Of a stretch of DNA of 14,733 nucleotides, positions 6,554-13,570 are shown piece after piece. The notes under the pieces were generated by a model. It searched no databases. It saw only the letters and a list, made by a program, of their open reading frames with translations, and was not told the DNA's origin. Source of the DNA: an uncultured Christensenellaceae bacterium (lineage in GTDB: Bacteria > Bacillota > Clostridia > Christensenellales > Borkfalkiaceae); contig CAJUOI010000038.1 in NCBI GenBank assembly GCA_910588615.1, positions 1 to 14,733 of the forward strand, in the 5' to 3' direction. Position 1 is the stretch's first letter. Every line of letters starts with the position of its first letter. The position numbers and the translations under genes are program-made.

Positions 6554-8670
6554 GCCATACTCTCCCGACCGTGCCCTCTCGTAACACCGCAAAGCCCGCC
6601 TACCGATTCGTCCGTAAGACAATTCGCGCCCTCGGCTTTCGCCTCCAAACGGGCGCAGTTATACACCTCGAAGCGGCACCCGCTTACGCTTTCGTAGTGC
6701 CGCAACGGAAATTCCCGCCCCGCCTCGTCCGTCAGCGTATACCGCTCCCGCCCGTCGCAGGAAGCGCAGCTCTTCCCGAACGGACAGTAAATCAAATCCA
6801 TCAGCTTTACCGCGCCGCCCTGAAGTACGAACGCGCCTGCGATGCAAAGCTTTTTTTGATCTCTTGCCGAAAGTTCCTTGGACAGCGCGAAGAATTTCGC
6901 GCGCCCGCGCACCTCGCTTACGGCGTATGCGTTGGTGAGGTTGAATCCCGTGCCCGCAAACAGCTCTACGCCGTATTCCTCGGCGAGCGACAGCCCGTAA
7001 TATCCCTCGGCATAAATCCCGTCGAAGTCCTTCAACGCGGACGCAACGCTCCTCTCGTCCGCCGAAGTGAAGCAGGGCGGCAAATACAGAAACAGCTTCC
7101 GTCCCCTCCTTTCGGGCGCGGCGATCCTTCTGTAATCGAAGGGCTTATAAATCAAAATATCGCATTCCGCATCCTCGTCTGCAGAAATCACCGCGCGCAG
7201 CGCGCCCGACGCGGGCGACAGCGCGACGCGGGGTGGGGTTCTCTGCGGAAGCTCCTGCACGCGCCCCGCCGCATACAGGACGTACGCGCGGTAAAACTCC
7301 CGACGGAAGGCGTTTAACGCCGACTTGGGCAAGAATGCGTTGTCCGTTTCCGCCACGATTTCCGGTACAAGCGGAAGAGCGTCCGTCCTGCAGAAACAAG
7401 CGACGAGCTCCTCTTCGGTCAGCGGCGAATTTTTAGCTTGCGCCAACGGCTCTCCGCCCTCGTGCACGAACTCCCCGACGCGCGCCGTCGGCTTCTCTCC
7501 CGCGACAAAGCGCAGATATATTTCTATTCTTTTTCTGTCGGACGGCGCAAGCGCAAAGCCGCGCGCTTCCCCCGAGGTGGTAACCCGAACGCTGTCCCCC
7601 GCCGCAAGCCGCGCCGAGGAGGAAACGTAAAAACCGCCCTTTTCCGCCGACAGAAACGCCGCGCCGCCGACCTCTGCGCCGCCCCGCAGAATTTTAAACG
7701 CGTCGCCCTTGCGCGGAACGAAGTCGCTCCGAACGAAATACCCGCGCCCCGACGCGCCGATAAAACCGACCTCCTCGCCGATATGCCCCTGCACCCTGCG
7801 AGAAAGAAAGCCGCCCGTTTGCCCGAACGGCAGTCCTTCGGTATAGTCTCCTCGGTTGTAGGCGCGCTTTAACGCCGAAAACGCCCGCTCCGCGTCCCCG
7901 CCATCAAGCAGCGCGCGGTAATACTTTACCGCCGCCGCGGCGTATTCGGGACGGCGCATTCTGCCCTCGATTTTCAACGAAACGACGCCTGCGTCCACGT
8001 AATCCCTTATACGCTTTCCAACGCTCAAATCGGAGGGAGATAGCGCGTAGGCGAAGTCTCCGAAACCCGCTCTGTCGATTGCGTATTTCTTGCGGCAGGG
8101 CTGCTTGCACCTGCCGCGGTTTCCGCTGTTGTTCCCCGCGAACGAGGAAAAATAGCACTGCCCCGAAAAGCAACTGCACAGCGCCCCCTGCACGAACACC
8201 TCCGTTTCGATGACGGAGGCTATCCCCTTCACTTCCGCAAAAGGCGTTTCGCGGGCAAGCACGACGCGCGAAAAACCGTATTCTTTGGCAAGACGCGCTC
8301 CACGCACGCTGCAACAGCCCGCCTGCGTGGAAAGGTGTAGCGTGATTTCGGAATAGAGCGTTTTCAGCGTCTTTCCCAAAAACATATCCTGAACGAGCAA
8401 AGCGTCCGCGCCCGCGTTATAGGCAAGTCTTGCACATTCGAAAAACCCTTCCGTTTCTCCGTCGAGGACGAGCGTATTCAGGCAGACGTATACCTTTGCC
8501 CCCGATAAATGCGCATATTCGCATACGCGGCAAAGGGCGGCAACGTCAAAATTTTCCGCGCTGCTTCGCGCGGAAAACGACGTCAACCCGAGATATATTG
8601 CGTCCGCGCCCGCATCAAGCGCCGCATACGCCGTTGTTTCGTCCCCCGCAGGGGCAAGAATTTCCGTCAA
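6550..8670 (-). CDS. U32 family peptidase-like protein (DUF3656, RlhA-like)
   Basis: About 706 residues. The N-terminal U32 TIM-barrel-like domain begins TEILAPAGD and carries the family signature GALCSCFSGQCYFSS (162-176) followed by NSGNRGRCKQPCR (181-193), giving the cysteine set C165, C167, C172, C188 and C192. The long central and C-terminal region matches DUF3656-type architecture and ends with another Cys cluster, CPFGKSCASC. Characterised relatives (RlhA, TrhP) hydroxylate 23S rRNA or tRNA rather than cut proteins, so RNA hydroxylation is the likeliest role, by inference. The TTG at 8670 has GGAAGG 5 nt upstream and lies 2 nt after the hprK stop. A GTG at 8676 overlapping that stop (GTGA) is the alternative. 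Reading further upstream to 8880 would run inside hprK. Confidence 0.9.
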   Translation of the reverse strand: MTEILAPAGDETTAYAALDAGADAIYLGLTSFSARSSAENFDVAALCRVCEYAHLSGAKVYVCLNTLVLDGETEGFFECARLAYNAGADALLVQDMFLGKTLKTLYSEITLHLSTQAGCCSVRGARLAKEYGFSRVVLARETPFAEVKGIASVIETEVFVQGALCSCFSGQCYFSSFAGNNSGNRGRCKQPCRKKYAIDRAGFGDFAYALSPSDLSVGKRIRDYVDAGVVSLKIEGRMRRPEYAAAAVKYYRALLDGGDAERAFSALKRAYNRGDYTEGLPFGQTGGFLSRRVQGHIGEEVGFIGASGRGYFVRSDFVPRKGDAFKILRGGAEVGGAAFLSAEKGGFYVSSSARLAAGDSVRVTTSGEARGFALAPSDRKRIEIYLRFVAGEKPTARVGEFVHEGGEPLAQAKNSPLTEEELVACFCRTDALPLVPEIVAETDNAFLPKSALNAFRREFYRAYVLYAAGRVQELPQRTPPRVALSPASGALRAVISADEDAECDILIYKPFDYRRIAAPERRGRKLFLYLPPCFTSADERSVASALKDFDGIYAEGYYGLSLAEEYGVELFAGTGFNLTNAYAVSEVRGRAKFFALSKELSARDQKKLCIAGAFVLQGGAVKLMDLIYCPFGKSCASCDGRERYTLTDEAGREFPLRHYESVSGCRFEVYNCARLEAKAEGANCLTDESVGGLCGVTRGHGRESMA

Positions 8671-8672
8671 AA

Positions 8673-9602
8673 TCACCTTCCTATGGTGCGCTGAATCAAC
8701 TCCTGCGCCGCATCGTAGCCCATGCTCTTCAACCTGTGGTTGCGAGCCGCGACCTCGATAAGAATGGCGAGATTGCGCCCCGGACTGATAGGGATCATCA
8801 GTTTGGGGATCTTCACGCCCAGAATCTCCTCGGAGTTCTGCTCGCCGATCAAACGGTCGTATTCGCGCTCGCGCTCCCAAGGACGCATTTCCATAACGAG
8901 CTCGATTTCCGTTTCGCTCATGACCGAACCCGAACCGTACATATTTTTTACGTTGATAATGCCGATACCGCGCAGCTCCATGAAGTAACGGATTTTCTCG
9001 GGCGCGGTGCCGACGAGCTCGTTTTCGATTTTCTTGATCAGCACGGAATCGTCCGCCACGAGGCGGTGTCCGCGCTTAATGAGCTCCATTGCCGTTTCGC
9101 TCTTGCCCACGCCCGACGAGCCCGTAAGCAGGATCCCCACGCCGAACACGTCCATTAACACACCGTGCACCGTAGTGGTGGGCGCAAGCAATCTGCTCAA
9201 ATAGACGAAGAGGTCGGTGATCACCGAAGTCGTCATCTTGCCCGAACGGAATACGGGCGTTGCCGCCTTTCGGGCGCACTCCATAAATTCGGGGAACACA
9301 GGCAGATCGCGCGAAAAAACGATGCATGGAATTTCGCCGCAATCGAAGAGCTTTTTTATTTTTTCCTTGCGCGTCGCAGGCGAGAAGGAGCGCAGATATT
9401 CGTGCTCGGTCAACCCGATGACGATAATGCGTTTGGTGTCGAAATAGCTGAAAAACCCCGCAAGGCGCAGCCCCGGACGGTCCACGCTGATACTCGAAAG
9501 TGTTAAAATCCCCCGCCCCGCATACAGCATTTCCAAATTCAAGTCCGACGCGAACTTATCGAGCATCACCGTTTCCTGCGGTAAAATTACGTTCTCGTTC
9601 AT
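8673..9602 (-). CDS. hprK: HPr kinase/phosphorylase
   Basis: A 309-residue bifunctional enzyme that phosphorylates or dephosphorylates Ser46 of HPr (or Crh), linking glycolytic state to carbon-catabolite control and PTS activity. The P-loop is GSSGVGKS (161-168), preceded by HGVLMDVFG (H146). HRLVADD (179-185), the signature ELRGIGIINVKNMYG (209-223) and the C-terminal IEVAARNHRLK (282-292) are all intact. The ATG follows the HAD gene stop directly (TAAATG) and is preceded by a G-rich ribosome site, so the gene is translationally linked. In many clostridia hprK lies close to uvrC, which fits. Here the usual murB neighbour is absent on both sides. Confidence 0.97.
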   Translation of the reverse strand: MNENVILPQETVMLDKFASDLNLEMLYAGRGILTLSSISVDRPGLRLAGFFSYFDTKRIIVIGLTEHEYLRSFSPATRKEKIKKLFDCGEIPCIVFSRDLPVFPEFMECARKAATPVFRSGKMTTSVITDLFVYLSRLLAPTTTVHGVLMDVFGVGILLTGSSGVGKSETAMELIKRGHRLVADDSVLIKKIENELVGTAPEKIRYFMELRGIGIINVKNMYGSGSVMSETEIELVMEMRPWEREREYDRLIGEQNSEEILGVKIPKLMIPISPGRNLAILIEVAARNHRLKSMGYDAAQELIQRTIGR

Positions 9603-10415
9603 TTATTCCCCCCTCAAAGCGATTTCGATTGCTTCGGCAACCCCGTCCTCTTCGCAGGAAGCAACGACGGTTGCCGTTTTCTTTAATTCCTCGGCGGCGT
9701 TTGCAACCGCGAACTTCCCGCCCGCGTGCTCCAACAGCGCGATATCGTTTAACATATCGCCGATTGCCGCCGTTCTTTCGTATGGCACGCCGAACTTCTC
9801 TTTGAGAAATTCCACCGCGGCGCCCTTGTTCTGCCCCGCGGGCAAAAACTCGACGAGCCAATCGGACGAGCGCGTAACGAAGTACTTTTCCCCAAGCCGA
9901 CGGGCGAATCGCGTCTGTACGGCGTCGCACGTATCGGGAGGTTCCACCGTTAAAACCTTTACGACCCGACGGGGCTTTTTCATCAGCCAGTCGGAGAGTC
10001 TTTCTTCGGGCACTTCACCCTTGACCCCGCAGATTTTTTCGTAGACGCCGAGCCATTCGTCGCGGCGGTTGCAGAACAATCCCTCTTCGGTGTACACGTG
10101 GATATGCCGATCCTCGGCTTCGAGCATTTGCACGACGCGCAGCGCGTCCGCTTGCCCGAAGCCTTCGAACTTGACGATATTCCCCGTTGCGGTTTCGGCG
10201 ATGACCGCCCCCTGATAGGCGGCGAGGTAGCCCGTCGTAATGCCGAGCTCCTTCATGCGGGGCAAAATGGACGAAAGCATCCTGCCCGTGCATACGGTAA
10301 AAATCCCGCCCGCCGCCGTATAACGCGCGATCGCCCGCTTAACTTTTTCGGATACCGTTCCGTCCGCACGCACCAGCGTGCCGTCGAAATCGGAAATAAA
10401 CAGTTGATATTTCAT
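9603..10415 (-). CDS. Cof-type HAD-IIB phosphatase
   Basis: A 270-residue haloacid dehalogenase-fold hydrolase of the Cof subfamily with a C2 cap. The nucleophile motif is SDFDGTL with D9 and D11, motif II is CTGR (42-45), motif III Lys is K197 in AGQNKG, and motif IV is GDMLND (219-224). All catalytic motifs are intact, so it is an active phosphatase of unknown substrate, probably sugar phosphates, flavin nucleotides or similar metabolites. It overlaps the uvrC stop by ATGA and ends where hprK begins. Its place beside hprK is compatible with sugar-phosphate metabolism but does not establish it. Confidence 0.92.
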   Translation of the reverse strand: MKYQLFISDFDGTLVRADGTVSEKVKRAIARYTAAGGIFTVCTGRMLSSILPRMKELGITTGYLAAYQGAVIAETATGNIVKFEGFGQADALRVVQMLEAEDRHIHVYTEEGLFCNRRDEWLGVYEKICGVKGEVPEERLSDWLMKKPRRVVKVLTVEPPDTCDAVQTRFARRLGEKYFVTRSSDWLVEFLPAGQNKGAAVEFLKEKFGVPYERTAAIGDMLNDIALLEHAGGKFAVANAAEELKKTATVVASCEEDGVAEAIEIALRGE

Positions 10416-12217
10416 AGCTCTTCGAAATGCCTTTTGATACGCCCCGCGAGCTCCTTGCCGATTCCCTCGGCAGAAGCCAGCTCTTCCTCGCTCGCCTTCA
10501 TGATCCTGTCGATCGTGCCGAATTTCTCCATCAATGCAATCCGCTTGCTCTTGCCGATCCCCTCGATTTCATCGAGCACGGACTGCAAATTCCGCTTGGA
10601 ATGAAGGTTGCGAAAGTAGGTGATCGCAAAGCGGTGCGCCTCGTCGCGCAGACGCTGCAACAGCTTTAACGCATAGTCCCGCCTGTCGATCCTCACGCTC
10701 TCCTCGCGCCCGAGCGTGAATACCTCCTCTTCCTTCTTCGCAAGGGAAACAAGGTCGATTCCCGTGATCTTCATCTCGTCGAAAATCTCTCTGACCGCCG
10801 AGAGCTGCCCCTTGCCGCCGTCGATGACGATGAGCTGCGGTTTGGGAAATTTGTCCTCGTCCTCCGTGCCCAGCTTGGAAAGACGGCGCTTTAACACCTC
10901 TTGCAGCGAAGCAAAGTCGTCGGCGCCCTCCACCGTCTTTATCTTGAAACGGCGGTACTCGTACTTGTCCGCTTCGCCATCGGTAAACACCACCATCGAG
11001 CCCACTTTATCCACGCCCGAAATGTTCGAAATATCGTAGCATTCCGCGCGTTTGGGATAGGCGGCAAGCCCCAGAAGCTGCTGCAAGCGACGGCAGGCGT
11101 TTACGGTCATGTCGCTTCGGTGCTCGATTGCCGAAATCGACTTTTCGAGATACTCGCGCGCGTTGCCCGCAGCCATGTCCAGAAGCTCTCGCTTGACGCC
11201 CATTTTCGGACGGGTAATCCCCACGCCGTGCCCCGACTTTTCCTTGGCGTACTGCGTCAGCACACCGTCGTCCGTTTCCTCTTCTAAAATCAACTCGTGA
11301 GGGATCTCGTGCGACGTGTAATACTGCGTTAAAATACTCGTAAACGCCTCGCTGCGCTCGTTTGCGCCCTCTTCCAAAGAAAATGTGCGCGCGCCCTGCA
11401 TCACGCCCTTGCGCGTTACCAGAACGGATACGGCGGCGTAGAGTCCGTTGCTTGCCATTGCCCACACGTCCGCGTCCACGTCGCGGGGCATGGAAGTGAT
11501 CCGTCGGGTAGACAGCCGCTTTAACGTCTGTATCTTGTTGCGGTAATCGAGGGCAAGCTCGAACTGCTCTTCCTCCGCAAATTTCTGCATTTTTTCAAGG
11601 AGGATTTTTTCCGCCTCCTCGTAGTTGCCCGAAAGAAAGGAGAGCGTCTTTTCCACGCATTCGCGGTATTCCTCTTTGGAAATCAACTCCGCACACGGAG
11701 CGGTGCAGCGGCGCAGATGATAGTTGAGACAGGGCTTTTTGGGCTTCCCTCCGATCGATACGCCGCAGGTGCGGATATTATATACCTTCGCCGCAACGTC
11801 CACGATATCCCTGCAATTGATCCCGCCCATGAACGGTCCGAAATACCTGCCGTCCTTTTTGATGCGTCGGGTAATCAGAATACGCGGAAACTCCTCCCGC
11901 GTGGTTATTTTGATATACGGGTAAGTTTTGTCGTCCTTTAACAGAATATTGTACTTGGGCTTGTATTTTTTGATGAGCGTGTTTTCGAGGGCGAGCGCGT
12001 CCACTTCGCTTGGTGCGACGATATAGGAAAAATCGGCGATATTTTCCACCATCGACTGCACCTTTTTCGGCTTTTCGGAAGAATGGAAATATTGGCGCAC
12101 GCGATTTTTTAACACGCGCGCCTTGCCGACGTAAATGACGGCGCCGTCCTTGTCGAGCATGATATACACGCCCGCGCTGTCGGGCAGAAGTTTTAATTTT
12201 TCCTTTAAATCGCCCAT
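10412..12217 (-). CDS. uvrC: Excinuclease ABC subunit C
   Basis: A 601-residue UvrC that makes the two incisions in nucleotide excision repair. The N-terminal GIY-YIG domain (SAGVYIMLDKDGAVIYVGK, 14-32) is followed by four cysteines, C151, C163, C171 and C175, spaced as in the Fe-S cluster of UvrC. Next come the UVR/UvrB-binding helix (about 203-236) and the RNase H-like endonuclease with D395 (YDISN), D466 (VIDGGKGQ) and H528 (RDEAHRF). Two helix-hairpin-helix motifs (about 548-601) close the protein. Length and domains are complete. The first gene of the five-gene operon, its ATG lies only 11 nt after a consensus -10 box and lacks a Shine-Dalgarno sequence, so the mRNA is probably nearly leaderless. 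The start begins MGDLKEKLKLLPDSAGVY, as expected. Confidence 0.98.
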   Translation of the reverse strand: MGDLKEKLKLLPDSAGVYIMLDKDGAVIYVGKARVLKNRVRQYFHSSEKPKKVQSMVENIADFSYIVAPSEVDALALENTLIKKYKPKYNILLKDDKTYPYIKITTREEFPRILITRRIKKDGRYFGPFMGGINCRDIVDVAAKVYNIRTCGVSIGGKPKKPCLNYHLRRCTAPCAELISKEEYRECVEKTLSFLSGNYEEAEKILLEKMQKFAEEEQFELALDYRNKIQTLKRLSTRRITSMPRDVDADVWAMASNGLYAAVSVLVTRKGVMQGARTFSLEEGANERSEAFTSILTQYYTSHEIPHELILEEETDDGVLTQYAKEKSGHGVGITRPKMGVKRELLDMAAGNAREYLEKSISAIEHRSDMTVNACRRLQQLLGLAAYPKRAECYDISNISGVDKVGSMVVFTDGEADKYEYRRFKIKTVEGADDFASLQEVLKRRLSKLGTEDEDKFPKPQLIVIDGGKGQLSAVREIFDEMKITGIDLVSLAKKEEEVFTLGREESVRIDRRDYALKLLQRLRDEAHRFAITYFRNLHSKRNLQSVLDEIEGIGKSKRIALMEKFGTIDRIMKASEEELASAEGIGKELAGRIKRHFEEL

Positions 12218-12228
12218 GCCGTATTTTT

Positions 12229-12257
12229 ATTATACACGAATTCGCGCGACATTTCAA
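12229..12257 (-). promoter_or_regulatory. uvrC operon promoter
   Basis: On the minus strand there is a -35 box TTGAAA (12252-12257), a 17-bp spacer and a perfect -10 box TATAAT (12229-12234). The start codon of uvrC begins 11 nt after the -10, so the 5' leader would be about 5 nt. It probably drives uvrC, HAD, hprK, U32 and mutS2. I see no LexA-type or cre operator over it. Confidence 0.85.
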
Positions 12258-12319
12258 GAGTTTGCACCGAAAATATCAAAATCCGAATACATTATTCTTC
12301 CGTTAAAACGGTAAAAGAA

Positions 12320-12339
12320 AACCGCCCGTTCGGGCGGTT
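12320..12339. terminator. Bidirectional terminator hairpin
   Basis: AACCGCCCG (12320-12328) and CGGGCGGTT (12331-12339) form a 9-bp GC-rich stem (or 8 bp with a GTTC loop). On the plus side it is followed by AGCGTTTTT, on the minus side by TTCTTTT. No annotated gene ends here in either direction, which suggests a short transcript in the 12340-12440 region or insulation of uvrC. Confidence 0.75.
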
Positions 12340-12435
12340 AGCGTTTTTAAATCGAAGTCGTTTACCCGTCGGGATCCTTTTGAAAAAAAGCGTTTGCCTT
12401 TACCGTAGTTCCCGTATGGAATTTTTCCACATAAA
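12340..12435 (-). ncRNA. Possible short minus-strand transcript ending at the hairpin
   Basis: On the minus strand a weak promoter (TTGCTT at 12465-12470, 15-bp spacer, TATACT at 12444-12449) precedes about 100 nt that end at the strong hairpin 12320-12339. A GTG-initiated frame starting VEKFHTGTTV and ending DPDG runs 22 codons but has no ribosome site. The spacer is short for sigma-A, so evidence is thin. The segment includes the left copy of the 38-bp inverted repeat. Confidence 0.2.
12385..12422 (+). repeat. Left copy of 38-bp inverted repeat
   Basis: This segment begins AAAAAGCGTTTGCC and ends TATGGAAT. It matches the reverse complement of 13522-13559 at 31 of 38 positions without gaps, including 14 consecutive identical bases. 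Its inner end can form a small TTCC/GGAA hairpin followed by T residues. The two copies bracket the lipoprotein gene with its promoter and terminator. Confidence 0.75.
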
Positions 12436-12449
12436 TATAGATAAGTATA

Positions 12450-12490
12450 GCGCACTATACCTTGAAGCAAGGCAGTGTGCTTTTTGCTTT
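12450..12490 (+). terminator. Plus-strand terminator-like hairpin upstream of the lipoprotein gene
   Basis: GCGCACT (12450-12456) pairs with AGTGTGC (12474-12480) with one G-U, and an inner CCTT (12460-12463) pairs with AAGG (12469-12472). The stem is followed by TTTTTGCTTTACTTTTT. A competing smaller hairpin, GTATAG/CTATAC (12445-12460), overlaps it, so the pair could act as an attenuator. It lies just before the lipoprotein promoter and would protect that gene from read-through. No plus-strand gene precedes it. Confidence 0.55.
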
Positions 12491-12519
12491 ACTTTTTCAT
12501 TTAATTGTTGTATAACAAT
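12488..12519 (+). promoter_or_regulatory. Lipoprotein promoter with overlapping dyad
   Basis: TTTACT (12488-12493), a 17-bp spacer and TATAAC (12511-12516) form a reasonable sigma-A promoter 36 nt upstream of the ATG at 12553. The dyad ATTGTT-GTAT-AACAAT (12504-12519) overlaps the -10 box, a typical position for a repressor site, although no regulator gene is nearby. Confidence 0.6.
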
Positions 12520-12552
12520 AGAGTGATAAACAGTAATTTAATTGAGGATATT

Positions 12553-13437
12553 ATGAAAAAAGTTACTACAATATGTCTAACGATAATATTATGTATGTTT
12601 GCGTTATGTGCGCTTGCAGGTTGCAATACATATAAAATCCCCGAAAATCATTGCATCGTCGGCTTGTACAAGGATTATAAAATATATTCCGAAAGTGAAA
12701 GAGAATTTTGTGTGCCTATCGATACAGCAATCAACGGCATAGAGAAAGAAGATAACACAAACTATTATTCGGTAATAAAGAATGCGGATTATACTATCAT
12801 TGTAGATAATTTTATAGATACAAATGATGGCTGGTCTTGGGCAGCAGCCGGTGATTTTTTTATGAACTCCGCGTACCGGCAAGGTTATATTATTACGCAG
12901 TTTGAAAAAGTTTACGACGATAAATCAGGTTTGGACGACGAGGTATTTTACAACACGAATTACAGTCAGGTAAACGACAACGTTCCCGTAACTTTTGACA
13001 AAAACTGCACGGTTAAAGCAGTTAAAGAACCTTATTTAAACGTCGGCGGAATATATACGGTCGTTGAAAAAGGCAAGCCTTTGGAAAGCTATGAGGACGT
13101 TCCCTTGACATGGGACGGAACGGTTGAAGAAATAGAGGGCGTTTACTATATTTTGCTAAAAGACGAGGTTTGTATTCATCAAGACGCTTATAAAACTAAC
13201 CTTGAAATTACTGACTATAAGTACGAGATTGAGAAAAATGGCCGGGGAGGAAACTCAATAAAAGCACAATTTACCGCTAAACCGCTTAACATTGCTGAAA
13301 CCGAAGAGTTATGGCTATACCAAGTATGCAGAACGTATCGCGGCATACATTTCGTCTATCCGCTTGTGTATGTCGGCACGACGGGATTTGGTATGCCCGT
13401 AAGAGAACACGAACTAAAGTTGAATTTTGAGAGTTGA
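12553..13437 (+). CDS. Orphan lipoprotein of unknown function
   Basis: A 294-residue predicted lipoprotein, the only plus-strand gene in the window. Residues 1-23 form a lipoprotein signal peptide with charged MKK, a hydrophobic core and lipobox LAGC, so Cys24 would be lipid-anchored on the outer face of the membrane. The mature part is acidic, rich in Tyr, Asn and Asp, and looks like a soluble beta-rich domain with no motif I recognise. I chose the ATG at 12553, with GAGG 5 nt upstream and a classic signal peptide, over an upstream ATG at 12505 that would add 16 polar residues. Base composition is unlike the neighbours (13/60 G+C at 12541-12600 and 18/60 at 13141-13200, against 38/60 at 5041-5100), suggesting transfer. 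It has its own promoter and terminator and is bracketed by inverted repeats. Confidence 0.85.
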   Translation: MKKVTTICLTIILCMFALCALAGCNTYKIPENHCIVGLYKDYKIYSESEREFCVPIDTAINGIEKEDNTNYYSVIKNADYTIIVDNFIDTNDGWSWAAAGDFFMNSAYRQGYIITQFEKVYDDKSGLDDEVFYNTNYSQVNDNVPVTFDKNCTVKAVKEPYLNVGGIYTVVEKGKPLESYEDVPLTWDGTVEEIEGVYYILLKDEVCIHQDAYKTNLEITDYKYEIEKNGRGGNSIKAQFTAKPLNIAETEELWLYQVCRTYRGIHFVYPLVYVGTTGFGMPVREHELKLNFES

Positions 13438-13485
13438 TTTTAAGTTATCAATAATACGATAAATTTCAATTTGTCGGATAATTAT

Positions 13486-13519
13486 AAAAAGCGAAGAATT
13501 TTGAATTTCTTCGCTTTTT
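13486..13519. terminator. Bidirectional terminator between convergent genes
   Basis: AAAAAGCGAAGAA (13486-13498) pairs perfectly with TTCTTCGCTTTTT (13507-13519) around an 8-nt loop, a 13-bp stem with A and T tracts on its two sides. It lies 48 nt after the lipoprotein stop and 51 nt after the ABC ATPase stop on the other strand, so it can end both transcripts. Confidence 0.9.
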
Positions 13520-13521
13520 TT

Positions 13522-13559
13522 ATTCCCTATGGGAAGTACGCTTTCGGCAAACGCTTTTT
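13522..13559 (-). repeat. Right copy of 38-bp inverted repeat
   Basis: The inverted partner of 12385-12422 (31 of 38 identical). It sits between the shared terminator and the stop codon of the ABC ATPase, so it is part of that gene's 3' untranslated region. It contains the small palindrome TTCCCTATGGGAA. Confidence 0.75.
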
Positions 13560-13570
13560 AACCGTTAAAG

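Noticed and set aside
6554..6622. Upstream extension of MutS2
   Set aside because: It lies inside the U32 gene; the GTG at 6553 has a ribosome site and gives the standard 785-residue length.
6322..7317. 331-codon plus-strand open frame across mutS2 and U32
   Set aside because: It is antisense to two certain genes, Arg/Pro-rich and without recognisable domains; long shadow frames are expected in GC-rich coding DNA.
8677..8880. Upstream extension of the U32 protein
   Set aside because: It runs inside the hprK 3' end, is low-complexity Arg/Gly/Ser-rich, and precedes the standard family start TEILAPAG.
8430..9158. 242-codon plus-strand open frame opposite U32 and hprK
   Set aside because: It crosses the junction of two well-supported minus-strand genes and has His/Arg-rich shadow composition.
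12505..12552. Upstream ATG for the lipoprotein
   Set aside because: It would place 16 polar residues before a classical signal peptide and begins within the promoter; the ATG at 12553 has the ribosome site.
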